NCBI GenBank assembly: GCA_025618425.1
Contig: CM046835.1
Span: forward strand, 18,344,495 to 18,408,494
Direction of reading: 5' to 3'
DNA from: Heliocidaris tuberculata
Lineage: Eukaryota; Echinodermata; Echinoidea; Camarodonta; Echinometridae
Length of the DNA: 64,000 nt
Position numbers and translations under genes: made by a program. The notes under the pieces are model-generated. The model had not been told where the DNA came from, did not search any database, and worked only from the letters and a program-made list of their open reading frames with translations. Positions within the stretch are counted from its first letter, which is position 1. Each line of letters opens with the position of its first letter. Below are positions 35,549 through 50,500 of the stretch, one piece after another.

Positions 35549-38500
35549 CTGAAAATAAAAGAATTCACGGTATTATGTCTAAACGCATATAGCATGTATC
35601 ATTTAAAATCATTTTGTTTTTTAATGTTTTTTTCATTGCACTCTTTACAAACAATAGAAAAGAATGAAGTATTGTAATTTGGCATTAAATCACATCATTT
35701 AAACATCAAATTGTTCGTTCTAAGTCTTTCAGAGGAATTAGCCGCTGCACACGATGTAATGGCAAACATGGGACACACACGCCTAATTATGGACTTACAA
35801 TGCCTCTATCTGTGGTAAACCATCGAAGATTTCTGGGTAGAGGCGTAAATGATTTTCTGATTCGAGTACGATATACCTTTGCAATACATGGGAAGAAAAA
35901 AGAAGAAGGCGAACAGTAATATTAAAAAGTAATAATACTTTACATTAATATACATATATTCCAGGACAACCGGACCTAGACTACTATTCCCGACTATCCC
36001 CTAGGATAAGTACCTCCTATATGCAATCTCACAGGAGTATGATGTATCTATAACAAAAAGCAGAATAAAATATTGTTGTTTTATTATCTGCAATGTTTAA
36101 AATAAAAAATAAATAAATTGCCAGTTGAAACACAATCATGTCAATTTCTTTGAGTGATCCCGTTGCTGATTTTCTTCCGATGTTTTAGAGTTCCATGTTA
36201 AAAAAAAATAATATGATTTCTAAAATTTCCATTTGATAACACGTGTATCATAATCATTTGACCCGGCAATGGTTACATCAGTCACTGGGAATGTTGGGAT
36301 GTAATATTATTCCATGCCAGGCAGAAGTTTAGCGAAAAAGCCATGTTATGCTGTTTAACATCATTGACGGGCCCATTAGGTCGTGCAGTGTACATGTAAG
36401 CCTATTATGTACCAATCAGCATACTGATTGCAGTATATGTACAGCACACGACCTTTCATACCGTATTTTGAAGCACACTGAAAAAGGGAAAGATAAATTA
36501 ACTCACAGGTTTCTCAGCTGAGAAAGATTCTGGAATGTGTTCAGTGCGATGTTGCTCAGAGGATTACCGCCGATATTCCTGAAAAATAGGAGGTAACAAG
36601 AAATAAAACGGAAGATGTGTACTGTTCATATCCTTTCTTGCCTTTCCCCTATTGTACAATGTCTACAATTATGGAGGAAAAGTAAATGATGTGACATATC
36701 TTTTATTGATATAGGCACTGAACTATTTTACAGGGATATCATATTCTTCTGGTCCACATCATCATCTGCGATATATTTTGTATTTCCCAGAAAATTAATA
36801 TAATCGAGCAACATGCCTTTCCATGTTTGAAGTGGTATATTTTGGATGGAAGCGTAAAGTTTCACTTACCACAATACACTACAAGGAGGGAGAAGATTTT
36901 ACAGATTTATTCCTCGAAACAAGGTTTTGTTTTCACTTTCTTAAAAACTTGTACACTACTTTAAATAACTACCTATCTTCTCTCTGAATACATATTAATT
37001 CTTCACATTGACCATTTTTTTTAATATTCAGAGGACGAAAAAAAATCCCACAAACCTATTTTTGAAGGAAAAAGAATATTCTTCGGATATAAAAGATGAA
37101 ATCCATGGAAATTCAAAATTAGAAGGACGGGAGAAGAACGATTAAATTTTTATATGCTCACAATATATTCAGATGCCGTTCAATTCCCGTGAAAAGGGAT
37201 GCATTAATGTCAGTGATGCTGTTGTCTGAGATTACCCTGTAAGAACAAAAATAGATAAACACTGACGAAGAATATCACGGAAATCAAGCTTTATACTCTG
37301 CGAATTGACCACTGCATGGGGTAAAGTAGGCTTCAGTCATTATGCTCTACGAATAATTGATTTTCTCGGCAGTAATCATTAATATAAATCTGATGGGAAA
37401 GTTTGGAAACTCGATTTTTACTGAAAACTTCTCTCGTAAGCTATGACAAGATGATCATCATTTATTTATCGTTGTATTAATAGAAAGCATATTGATTCCC
37501 CATCATAATGGTGGTTAACTTTTATGATGCTTATGTGAGTTTAGTAAAATTGATCAGTATAGACCTGAATAAGGGAATGCGTCCTCAGTGAAATCCTGCA
37601 AAATGCATTATATTGTCATAATTATGCATTATCTAGTACAAAGAATAACTTTTTCGAGTGTGATTGGATTCCAATTTGTAACAAAATTTTACGTACATTT
37701 GGTGTTTTTCAAAGCCCACGTAGTTTACACTTGTCGTCACATTTCTTTGAAGTTAGTTGATAAACAGAACGAAACTAATGATTCAATAGATCTATAATAA
37801 ATTATTACAACTTTCTGGCAGACGTTGGATGCGAATTCAATTAGACACTACATTTAGAATTAAAGACATACTAAATGCTTTTCTTACAACTGCGAATGGT
37901 GCATAATATTGGGTAGTCTTTTTTTATTTACTTACAGTCTCTGTAGGGATTGTCCCAGATCACGAAACGATCCAGGGGGAATCGATGTGAAATTGTTCTC
38001 AGCAAAGTCACTGCAATTTAATATAATATAAAACTGTACTATTTAGAATTATTGTAGTAGAAACTCTTAAACCACTGAATATTTGTTGGTTTACGTAATG
38101 TGAGATAAAATATATCCAGTGTTGACAGTGGTAGGATGTATACATATTTTTGGTCAGTGCATTTCGTTTCAATTTCGATATACAAGTCAAATACAAAGTT
38201 TGTACTGAATTGTGTTCCCGGAAAACGATGGAATATTAGTCTTCGTTTATGATTAAACTTCACACTAAAGGGATGCTGCTTAAAATTTACAACACGAGAC
38301 ACTGGAGAACTTTCATAATATCGTTTGCAGGAAACAGTGTTATATTAGGATTGACAATAATAATAATACATGAAAAATGAAGAAGACAAGCACTTACATG
38401 AAAAACAAATTGTTGAGATCCATGAAGCAACCTTCATTCAGTCTACTTATTTGATTGAATTCCAGATACCTGTGAGAAATTGATGACATGTAAAACACAA

Positions 38501-41500
38501 CTGTAAAAATACTAGATCATCATCGCCAAGTGCACAAAGTATGATAACATTATCTTTTGCAGGTTACCATGAACTGAGGAATACTCAAATACTGCAAGTT
38601 TGCATCAGACTCCTACGTTTCAAGATGCATGCAACACATATAGAAATATTCAATCAATCCTGCATTCACATATCTTTGTGTTGATACCATGTTTAATGTG
38701 TATATAATGTAATTAGTGTGTTACGTCCCTTGTGAATTTTTCAGTTTGATTTCATTGACAAGAAAGAGAAAGCTATGGATATGGCTTCAATAATTCACGA
38801 ACAACAGTCCATACACTGTACACAATTTTGCCGTTTTGTCACGGGAAATTTCCTCTGGCAGTCAGGATGCTGTGAATGCCGGTTTTTCCACAGTATACAT
38901 GTACAATAACAGGTTCCCGTTTTTTGTTAAATAGTAGAAACTTAAATTTCTAACAGGAAAATCTATGTAAATTAATACGGAACCATGGAAACGATTTATA
39001 CTCTCTACAGGGCAATTTGTTAAAATATGAAAAAAATGTTTTTTTAACAGTGTTTTATGTCGGGCGATTGTAAATATAATATGATGATTTCCGGTTAACC
39101 AACAAACTTGCTGTTATTTTACGGGGAAAAGAGTGTAAAATTGAAATAACTTCAGTAACTTGTAATTTCGAGGGCCAAAAAACCTGTAGTTTTACAGATA
39201 TTTTTCACAGCGTAAAAAAATTTAATTTGATTCTGAAACCTACGCTGAAAGTAAAATTTACATTTAAATTTATGTTATTGTCTTCCATTGAAAAATGAAT
39301 CATTACAGAGCTTACATATTCCTTGCTTACAAACGAAACTTTTAATCATGAAGATGAAATACACGATAGGCCCAGATATTGATAAATACTCACAGAAGCC
39401 TCAAATTAAATAACCCTCGAAACGTCCGACTTTCCAGATAAGTAAGGCTGTTGTTGACAACAATCCTATCATAGATTAAAATATAAGATTTAACAGATTT
39501 ATGGATTTAATTTCAAACTCATATTCTCGCCAATATATGACATAATTATTAACATAACCGGCCATAAAACGAACTAAAATCTGTATTTGAGACTTCTAAT
39601 TCAATGTTGTCTCTATAGTATCTGTTAAATGCTCTATCTTTCACTTTTTATTACTCATTATGTTGACTGCGTATAAAATTATCTTGATTCTGTTCTTCTA
39701 TAGGAACTTTGAAAAATAATGTTAGAATGATTAGGTATACTGACATTTGTGTTTTTGTGTTTATTATCCCTCAATTCTATGCCCTTGCAGTTTCCTCACA
39801 CTGAAAATGTTCACTTTTTGAAAGGTGATTACCTGCACCTCACAATAAGAAACGTGAGTCAGGATATGAATGCCAGGCAAAGATAAACGGCAAGAACTAA
39901 ATAAGTTTTGTTTTCTACATTCTCTTTTGGAAATATAACTTAGATCATATGCTGATTGAGTCCACCCCCACCCCCATCGTAATAAAAGTGTCTGATTAAA
40001 TCTGTAACTATTAAGACTAGCCTTTTGGTCGAAGTGAGGGGTGAAGTCTAGAAGGAGCAGAGAGTGCAAATCCTTATGATTACAGCATGGACTGTTCAGA
40101 CTCAATCAAACACATGTACTGTTTAATGTATACGTGGGGGGGGGGGGGGGTCAGCTTGCCGACAATAGAGGCAATCTGAAGGAAGGAATTTCCAAACCTA
40201 CAGTTTCCACAGACGAGTCAGCCCATCAAAAACCCCGGGAGTGAGTGAGAATAGTTGGTTAGACGTAAGGTCCCTGTAATTAAAAAAAGATAAATAGAAA
40301 GATAAACATAAAGACTGGTAATAGAATAACAATATGCACACAAATGTAAAAGAGAAAGTTATGCACAAAGCATGAGTACATAAAATTTTAACCCTTTCAA
40401 GACAATTGACCACATTTTGTGGTTTGGCTCAATAACTTTTGATTCAGAGCTCTAAAAAATATACCAGATGCATGAGGTGACAAAGCAAAATTTTCTACAC
40501 ACACTATATCCATTTGTGTTGCATGACCATATTGCGTTTGATGCCAGGAATTTCAAAAAAGAGAATAAGCTTCATAATCCTTAAATTGGTAACACATTGA
40601 GAGGTTCAAAATCACTATTTTTTATCAAAATCGGCAATTTTTTCAACTTTTCGACTAAGTTTCTAATGATGTATATTGTTTTCAAAGACATTACATTGTG
40701 TTAGAACCATGTAGCACTAAAAGAAAAATATTATTGTTGCCAATTTGAAGAACAAAATGTGATCAATTTACCCCTTAAATAATTCCTGTCCTGAAAGGGT
40801 TAAAGTAGAATAATTGTCTAACCTAGGATTTGCCATAGTTGTTATGATAAGCTGCAAAAATGCATACTTCAATTCATAAGATACAAATATATCGCGAAAA
40901 GAAAAAAATACATGTACTTTAAAGGAAGTGATATACGGCCCTTTATGAAAGTGATACAGAACACTAAGGTTAATTTTATGAGCTTCAAATACAAAATGTT
41001 GCTAATCCATAAGAATTTGGTGATATACTGTACCCTAAGAATACATTAAGCCATTAATGAATAAAATCATAGTCATGTCAATTCTGTTTATTATTTTTAT
41101 TAAATTTTACCTATTTATTTTAGAGTATAAGAGGTTGTCATTCACTCTCAAATAAAAGTAAAATATTAACCATTCTTCTGGACCTCTTGGAAGATCAGAG
41201 CCATTATATTTGGGCTCTGAACAGAGTTATCCAGCTGTCATTTTTAAATTCTAAATTCATATATTTGTGTTTTCTATGTATATAACAACAACCCGCCAGC
41301 TCTGGACAACATGCGTTCTATAGATCTTATATTAGTTTCCACAAAATGATTAACTTCCCAAAGGCTCTCCTATTGCTTACAATGTATGCACGTTCTTTAA
41401 TCCTGATAATGCTTGAGGTTCCAGATTTCCAGTACCAGCGCCGGCAAGATTTCTGCTTAAATAAATCAGAAATAAAAAACCCCGCAAATTATATTAAGAT

Positions 41501-44500
41501 CATGACAATCACATACTACTATAACCGACAAAAGAATATCTTTGTAAATCTGTTCTACAGAAAGATGCATTCGACTATTCATGTCTTAGTAGATTATTGA
41601 CTAACTGCAAAAAGCAGGGTATTGTCAGGTCCTGCCACAGAGGAAGGTTGGCTTATTAAAGTTAATCGTGATTTCAGGTAATGGATTGCATATCAAGAAC
41701 TTTACCAACGTACCGAAAGATTAATATAAAAGTGGAAAAGTTAGTTAACCGAATAGACCACATGATTATCTAAACAATTACCTTGTATGAAGAAAAAAAC
41801 CACAACCACCATCTGAAGTAATTCGTTGAACAGGTGATAGAATATTTTTAAAAATCATTGCATAATGGAAGCATTGTGGCAGAATGAAAGTACCTCAAGG
41901 AACACTCATAGGGCCTGACTTGTCTTTCTTCTATGCCTTTCATTGATAATGCGTTACTTTAATGGAATTTAAAAAAAAAAGATGTTTGCATAAGATAACC
42001 CAGACTGAACGACGAAATAGTAATCATTGAGGAGGAAAATTCCCTAACATACCTAACAAACACGAATTCCCGGTACAGATAATAACATACTGGAAATTTA
42101 CAACCTTTAGAAACCGCGGGATTAACTTCCCATTCAAATTCAAGTACCCTTTTTAAAGCTCGGTCATCTGTATACGAGAAGAACATAACGAATGGCTTCA
42201 AGCCATTTTGTGAAATAAACTGAGGCGGATCTAGGAATGTTAAGACCCAATAATCCTATACAAAGCACAGACTGATCTTGCAGACATTGATATTAAATTA
42301 ATTGTAAATCCAAGCTACTCTTTCTTCTATGCCTTTCATTGATAATGCGTTACTTTAATGGAATTTAAAAAAAAAAGATGTTTGCATAAGATAACCCAGA
42401 CTGAACGACGAAATAGTAATCATTGAGGAGGAAAATTCCCTAACATACCTAACAAACACGAATTCCCGGTACAGATAATAACATACTGGAAATTTACAAC
42501 CTTTAGAAACCGCGGGATTAACTTCCCATTCAAATTCAAGTACCCTTTTTAAAGCTCGGTCATCTGTATACGAGAAGAACATAACGAATGGCTTCAAGCC
42601 ATTTTGTGAAATAAACTGAGGCGGATCTAGGAATGTTAAGACCCAATAATCCTATACAAAGCACAGACTGATCTTGCAGACATTGATATTAAATTAATTG
42701 TAAATCCAAGCTACTCTGAAAGAAAGAATAATCAGAGCAGCAGATTGTGGAAAACGGACAAGCAGTATGAAAGTTGTAATCACAATACACATGGGAATTT
42801 TCAATTAAGCCGAAGAGGTAATTTCAAAACTCTCCTTTGTTAAAAAAAACAAAACAAACAAACAAAATAAAACAAAACAAAACAAAACAAACAAAAAAAC
42901 AAAACAACAATGAATAGAATGTCAATTATTCCAAGAGTTTTACTCAGTATGATCTTTTTCTTTATGTAGCACCTATTTCAAATTTTCAAATTGCAAATTC
43001 AATTCGTATATATTTCATTTTCAACAGAAAGAAAAACAATGGCATTACAGGTATTATTATAGAAAATATGAAAAAAAAATGTACATATTCATCTTTCTGG
43101 ATAAGTGTACAAGTACACTGTACACATAAATATGATAATATGCTGTCTACAAGATTTTTTGAGTGCTGCACTGAAGGCAAAGGTGCTTATGAGAAAAACA
43201 GAAATTAACAGTAAATGACACTTTCGTGTACGACAAACGGGAGAGTTGACGGGGAATACGTCACAATCGACTGAGCAAATTGCCAATTTGAAATATGCAT
43301 AGATTTAGTGATCTCATTTTTCAGACATACATAACGTTCTTATTGTTTTTCCGATATCTTTTAAACTTTCACCACCTTGTTCTCGTATTTTTCTGCTTTC
43401 ACACAAATCGGCTTGCACTTTTTGAAGTGAATGAAGAAAATGTCGTTTTATGGATTTATAACGGCGAGATAGACTTTTTATTCATTTTTCATCATGGTTA
43501 TGCTGTCTTCACTTCGAATGATAATTTACGTCTTTCATAGTCCAATGACTAGGGAATTTCCAGAATATTGTACAAAGTACGCACAAATCTTGCAAATGAT
43601 GATGATACTGAAAAAAAAAGTCGAAAAACGAAGGTATCGTTTTATAAATTTGAACATTGTGATGAACTTCTCATGCATTTGCATTATTTAAGGTCGTGTG
43701 ATCAACGGGAACGATACGTGTACGGCATGCCGTTTGTAAAATAACCCCAACTACATCTTTAAAGTTGAGGACTCATGATTGTAATGAAAAAGAAAAGTTG
43801 ATGACGAGAATATATTTCATGAACTTAAATATTTTCCTATTCTAAACAAATAATGAAATGAAATCCACAAGAAGTGCAGAATAGATCATCCAACCTTTGA
43901 ATTAATCGATTGCGTGAAAGCAGAAAAATAAAAAAAATAGAATAATGAAAGTTGAAGGAAATCGGACAAAAATGAGATTATTACATCGGTTCTATGCGAA
44001 TATCAAATTGGCAATAGGGGTGGTCGATTGTCCCGGTCAACTCTCTCGTTTGCGGTACACTAAAATGTCATTAATTTAAGGTTTCTTCTAAGCGCCTTTT
44101 CCCTCGAGGCAGTACTCTGAATATTATGTTGAAGACAGCATAGTGCCATAGCTTCTCCAAAAAGAAACAAATCCTACCGAGTATTGACATTTTAGTAATT
44201 TTTTTTTCGGAACAAATTGGACAATTCTGTCCTCCCCTACATCACATTGGCATAACCGAATCGGCCTATTCAAAATCTCCATAATTATGTATAGTGATTA
44301 CAACTTTCAAACAATTCATAACTTACGCATTGGTTGTCTGATTTCGTTTAAACTTTTTCCAATTTGCTTCTCTGATTTTTCTGCTTTCTTTTAGAGCAAC
44401 TTGCCATTAAGGTAGGAATTCCCTCAAGTTAAGGGGCTATTACAGGCACTAATTTCACGAGGCTGTGGAGGCGCCGGGGATATCAGCCCATGGACCCTAT

Positions 44501-47500
44501 GATTAGCATGATTGCCCGAGGAGAGTGTGGGAAGGTTGTTTCTAATCACGTTCCTTTTAAATCCCGTTTTTTCTCTTTCTTTCTCTATTCCTTCTTTGTT
44601 GTTATTCGATGGTGGAGGTGGTGGAGCACGTGCCCCAGTAGCTAAACACTCCTATACCGTTATTTTCTTCATATTTCTTTACTTAACCCACAGAATGTAG
44701 GGATGATTTTATACATACTCGCTGTGTACAGATAATTTGTTAGATGATCGCTACTATTTAGGTAAACGGAAAATCATGGTATTTCCTTAAACTTTATTGT
44801 CGGGTGCATGCAGCATCTTCAATTATTGCGTGGTATTGTATTATACAAAATGGATAAGTTGAAACTCACAACAAACTTGCTGTTTTGGTGGTGGACCGTG
44901 CATACTCTTTGCTCCATCCTTGTGTGCAGTTGATCCACATTGGTTGCCATTCGGAGTAGCCCCCACACGTTGGTTGAAGAGGTCCATGACGATCATTGTA
45001 AGGAGACTCGCCACAGAAACACCCTATTGGACACTTCAAGATGTCTGTCGACACAGAATTTTGTACAACTCATACTTCTGAAATTTTAGTACTATACTGC
45101 ATGGTATTAACAAATTGAATTATGCGCCTTTGATGCCTCCTCAAGTTACCTCCTTGACATCTACCCCCTCATCAGCGTGTAGGGAGTAGTACTGAAAGGA
45201 AGGATTGCCTTCCATGAAGTTTTTTTTTTTAAATTATGTTTTATTGTTTCATAATCAAATAGAATCACAAAATTTACAAATAATTAGCAGTTATTGTAAA
45301 AAGGGAAGAAAAAAAGTGACAAGAACATTTCATAAAAAGACATATTATAAAAGAGAGAACCACCGCGATTAAGTTATGTCCAGGAAAGCACAGCTCCCTC
45401 GAAGACCCCCCCCCCCCCCCCCCCCCGCCCCATAGCACACATAATGAAGAGAGCCTTCCCCGTTCAAAGATCCCCAAGCCGGAACAGGCTCCATACCTAA
45501 TTTCTCAACCTCAAATTACACACTTTATTCCACACAATCAAAATTTACTCCTACTCAAATTAGACCAAAAGATTACACTTTCCCAAACTCATCTCCTCTA
45601 ATCTTTATCATCATAATTCATATTATTGTATAGAGCCTGAACCGCACCCGAAGATCTTCGACAGTGAGAAAATACATCATGAAATTATAAAGAAATAATG
45701 TACCAAAACACATTCCAATACCATTTTAACTATCCCAATCCCAGGGCATGCCATGATAACACTGGGAAAATCAGTGAGTGGGGCCAGCAAATTAATCCGA
45801 TACCTATAAGGAGTAATAGCAACGGAAAATCATGGTGATTCCAAACAGCAAAACAATGACATAAATATTCAGTGTACCCATACACATCATTAAATACAAA
45901 ATCATTAAGTCTGAAAGATACACAGTATATATACAAATAAATTGAATTTGAGGGGCATGAAACAAATATGAATATTACATCTTAAACAAATCATAGATCA
46001 AATCGCCATTTTTTAAAGTGTAAAGTTAGCTTATTTCCTTTTTTGGCTAAATGGTACTCAATTTCTTGTTTGTTTGTTTTTGTTTTGTTTTTTTGTTTTT
46101 TTTAAGGAAACTCTCAAATAGGTCAACATTTGGTGATTCACTCCTAAATTTACAAATATAAATATAACTCTTTACAACTAATGCAAGGTATATTATAAAT
46201 TTATCTAATGGTAAACCAAAAAGTTGTTCAAAATTAGTAAGCTTAAAATTCTTGATATGTTTTTTTATTATGTTTAATACATATCTCCAAATTGGGACAA
46301 CCTTTTCACAATCACAAAACAAATGAACCATTGTCCATGAAGTTGTGCGGGGGGGGGGGGGGGGGGCTAATATATTGCTGGGTTAGTTTCCTTGATACAT
46401 GACTAATGATCATGCATTATTTTTGAATAAGGAGTTAAATGCAATAGAAAATTCTTTATAACTAACATGGTCAAAGGCATGGACAAAGGAAAGACAATGA
46501 CCACAGTTGGAGAATAATGTTGGCTTTATATTATATCTAATTTTACTATAATACTTACGACACTGTTCTTCATCGTCCCCTAGAGGGCAGTCTACCTGTC
46601 CGTCACATTGCAGGTCTGGTGCTAAGCAGATATCACTGTCATGGCACTGATATGAAGACATACTGCATTCTAGTACAAATGGGGACAAAAATTGAAATGA
46701 ATGTATTGAAGCCCCTGCCCCTCTCTTTCTCTCATGGATTCGGTCATTGAAAATAACTTTTAACAGTATTGTACGGAAGGCAATCGAGATGATATTTGGC
46801 TGTCCACATAACCTGAGATGTATCGGCATACTAAAGATCTCACATCGTTGCTGGAACAGCGAAAAGTGTTTGATATAACACCTGACTGAATCAGGTTGCG
46901 GAAAGCATTTACTGTAGTATAAACCAGGACTAAGCTACAAGTGAAACATTCACTCATATACTGCACACTGTAAAAAAAAATGCGACATGTGACATGTTTA
47001 TTTCTGTGACAGATTTAAAACACTGCGACGTGTTTATATATTGTACGGGTTTAAGAGCTAAACACATGTGTTTAAGAGCTAAACACATGTGCCTATTTTT
47101 TTATCTTTCAGCACGCCTTAGGTGTTTACTAGATAAACATGTTTACCTTTTAAATGGTTCCAATGTATAGGCTAAGCACCAAATGTTTACACCTTAATCA
47201 TTTAGTGTTTACACCTGTTTAAATACTAAACAGTGTGGGTGATTATGGTGTAAACACCACGTGTTTATATATTGTAGCTAAGTTAAGAGCTAAACACATT
47301 CTGTGCTTATTTTCATCACGCCTAGGTGTTTATTAGATAAACATGCTTACCTTTTAAATGGTTCTAATGTATAGGCTAAACGCCAAATGTTTACACCATA
47401 ATCACACACACTGTTTAGTATTTAAATAGCTGTAAACACCAAATGATTATTTTGTAAACATTTGGTGTTTAGCCTATACATTAGAACCATTTAAAAGGTA

Positions 47501-50500
47501 AACATGTTCATCTAGTAAACACCTAAGGCGTGCTGAAAGATGAAAAAAATAGGTACATGTGTTTAGCTCTTAAACACATGGGTTTAGCTCTTAAACCCGT
47601 ACAATATATAAACACGTCGCAGTGTTTTAAATCTGTCACAGAAAAGTGTTTAGAAACTAAACAAATTTTTTACAGTGCAGTGTATGAGTAATTAACCCTA
47701 GCTCATACATCATGAACATTTTAGTATATTCGCTATATCAGACTTCCGAATAATCAGTATTTTGTTGCTTTCAAATTGATTCTAGCCGTTGCCATCGGCT
47801 AATGTAAATGAAATTGGCAATACTTTGTGACCCTGACATGGATCACAAAGGGAAAATGCTCAACCCCTCTGACACAAACTAATTCTGAATACATAAAACA
47901 GATATGTTTGTTCGGGGTCCACTCGCTATTCATAAGGACCGCTATTCATTTAACACGCGTTATGAATAGCGGTCCTTATGAATAGTTATGAATAGTGGTC
48001 CTTATGAACGGAAGTCCTTATGAATAGCAATGTAATTTGTCTATGGTTTGCTCGCTATGTAGAAGGACTGCTATTCATACAAAACCGCTATTCATTTAGT
48101 CACGCGTTATGGATAGCGGTCCTTATGAATAAGTGATCCTTATATATAGCGGTCCTTATGACTAGCGAGGTTACCCCGTTTGTTCCCCTTGATCAAGGTT
48201 AGTACCGCTACCCCCTTTAGTGCTTTTCAGATATTAAGGACACCAAAGACACTAAGTCACACTGCGTTTCTGCATTCATTCTTACCACCGCATCCAGTTT
48301 CATCAGAATAATCGTGGCAATCAACGATACCATCACATCGAGCCGTCAAGATGATCGATTGCATCCCAGACTCACATAAATATACATTCGAGATGGCGGC
48401 AGATCTTGTACCTGAAAAAATATTTGTTTCATGTAAATCAACATCATCAACATTAAATTTTCAAATTGTTCATAATTACAATGCTTAACATTATGATGAT
48501 TCCCCTCTTTTATACTCTCTTCTGATTAAGTTAATGGGTCACCCATTCATTCTGATACCTTGGTTGCATTTGCGATTCTAAATCAAGGGGTTGAGGGTTC
48601 GAAGCCCTGTCGAGGGTGTATTTCCCAAGAATTAAGCTTATTCATCTACAGTGGTCTCTATTGATCAAAATGTAAATTGGATACCTTAGAGGAATCCTCC
48701 AAAAGCACAGTGTACTGACTTAGGTTCCTGGAGCCAAAACCATGGAAATAGTTTCAAAAACGTATAACAGACGCTACATCAGCATGTGATAAGAGCTATA
48801 CAAAAACACAATATCACTATCATCATCATAATGAAGACCCCTCAATATGTGCATCTTAGGCCTTATTTACCTTCTATCTTAAAAATGACTTCATAAATGC
48901 AATTCTTCATTTTCTGGAGATTGAAGATGTGTGAGAAAAAAATCAGCACTCTTTGTACAAGAACAATGTTATTTGAAGAACAAAAACAAAAACAATTTTG
49001 TCATCTTGCCATTACAAACTTATAAAAGTCATATTCCTGCACACTCATTCGGATTAAACGCAATTCTGAATTTTTGCCTAAAATATAGCAATATGAGGCT
49101 AGAATATGAGAGTATATGTATACCTCTTCTCAAAATTTTTTTTTTTAAACTTCAATTTGAAATTAATGTTCCCTGTGTAGGTTTATATTGTTCTAACGCA
49201 TAGGCTATGAATCTGATCCAGAATTGGGGAAAACAAAGTTCTCTTCTCTTAAATGTTACTCTAAAAATCCAATTTCCCACAGATTTCACTTAATTGTAGT
49301 GCAGCCAGTCTTAAATTATTTACCGTTCATAGAAATGGCGTAGAAGTCCAGATCAAATCCTCCATTTTCTTCCATGACGTCACTACAGAACTGAATCGTG
49401 GTGTGGCCACTCGGCAAGTTCAGTGACGTCACCTTATCAGAACGTAGGATGAAGGTCTGAGATGCATTCCACTGATTGGCCATGTGTGTGATGAGTAAGG
49501 TGTCCCATGGATGTTCTATTTCCATAAAATTGATGGACATCAAAATCTGCATATGTTTTTAAAGGGCGGGTATAAGATCTTTTTAAAGGGAGTGTAATCA
49601 ACAGAGCATTCAATACGGCAGAAACAATTAACAAAAAATGGAGGAAGATGAAATTGCAGAACAATATCAATTTTTTTTTTATCATCCACAAATCTAAGTT
49701 TTTATTATTTCAATCAGCATGTAATAAGCGCATCAGTTAAAAGTTACGGTGATGCGTTATTCCTTCGCAAATCGTTCGCGTGTCCCGAGGCAAAGTCCAA
49801 CATTCGCAAAATCTTCGTGAAACCCCAAACAGATTCCGACAGTTTTGAGAATGTCTCGCGCACATCTCGCGCATTTCTCGCGAAAGCAGAAAAGTTCGTC
49901 CGATCGCTTCTCGAACTATTCACGAATTGTTCACGTACTTCTTGAGAACAGGTGACTTTGCCAAAGAAGCAAACGCGAGCCTTTCACGTCGAGGCCCTCT
50001 GTTAATTCGCCAACAGTTCGCGATGATTAATATGCGAATGTCACGAAGTATTCCCGAACTATTCGCGAGCTACACACGAACCAAAACCGACGCTTTCACG
50101 AACGTTTTGCGATGGTTTTGCTCAAGAGAAATTCTCACGGAGTTCTCACGCACGTTTGCCGCATGTTTGGTGGCAATCCCGCACCACTTGACGTTTGGCC
50201 TACATAAAGCGCATGGCCGAGGTGTCTGACTTCATTCTGCGACTAGACAGCGAACTGTTCACGAGAGACCGATCGAGTCAAGACAGCTGTCAACTCCGGT
50301 TTGCATTTTATTCTCGTGTTCTTCGTGTATGTGGACTGGCCATAGTTCTGCAACGCTATCACACGTCATTCGCATATACATTGTGAGAACTACGCACAAA
50401 CTGCGCAAGAATGGTTGACGGCTCCATTTTCGCGACACATTCGGAGAAAAACTTAACTGAATGTTGGACTTTGCCATTTTTTCGACATTCGCATCCTTCG

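Noticed and set aside
38800..39240. Possible MITE with CACTGTA/TTTTTCACAGCG ends
   Set aside because: The ends match poorly and no duplication or arm symmetry could be confirmed by eye.
49927..50229. Plus-strand 100-codon frame in the 50-kb CpG-rich island
   Set aside because: No domain; made of reiterated CG motifs, and both strands are similarly open.
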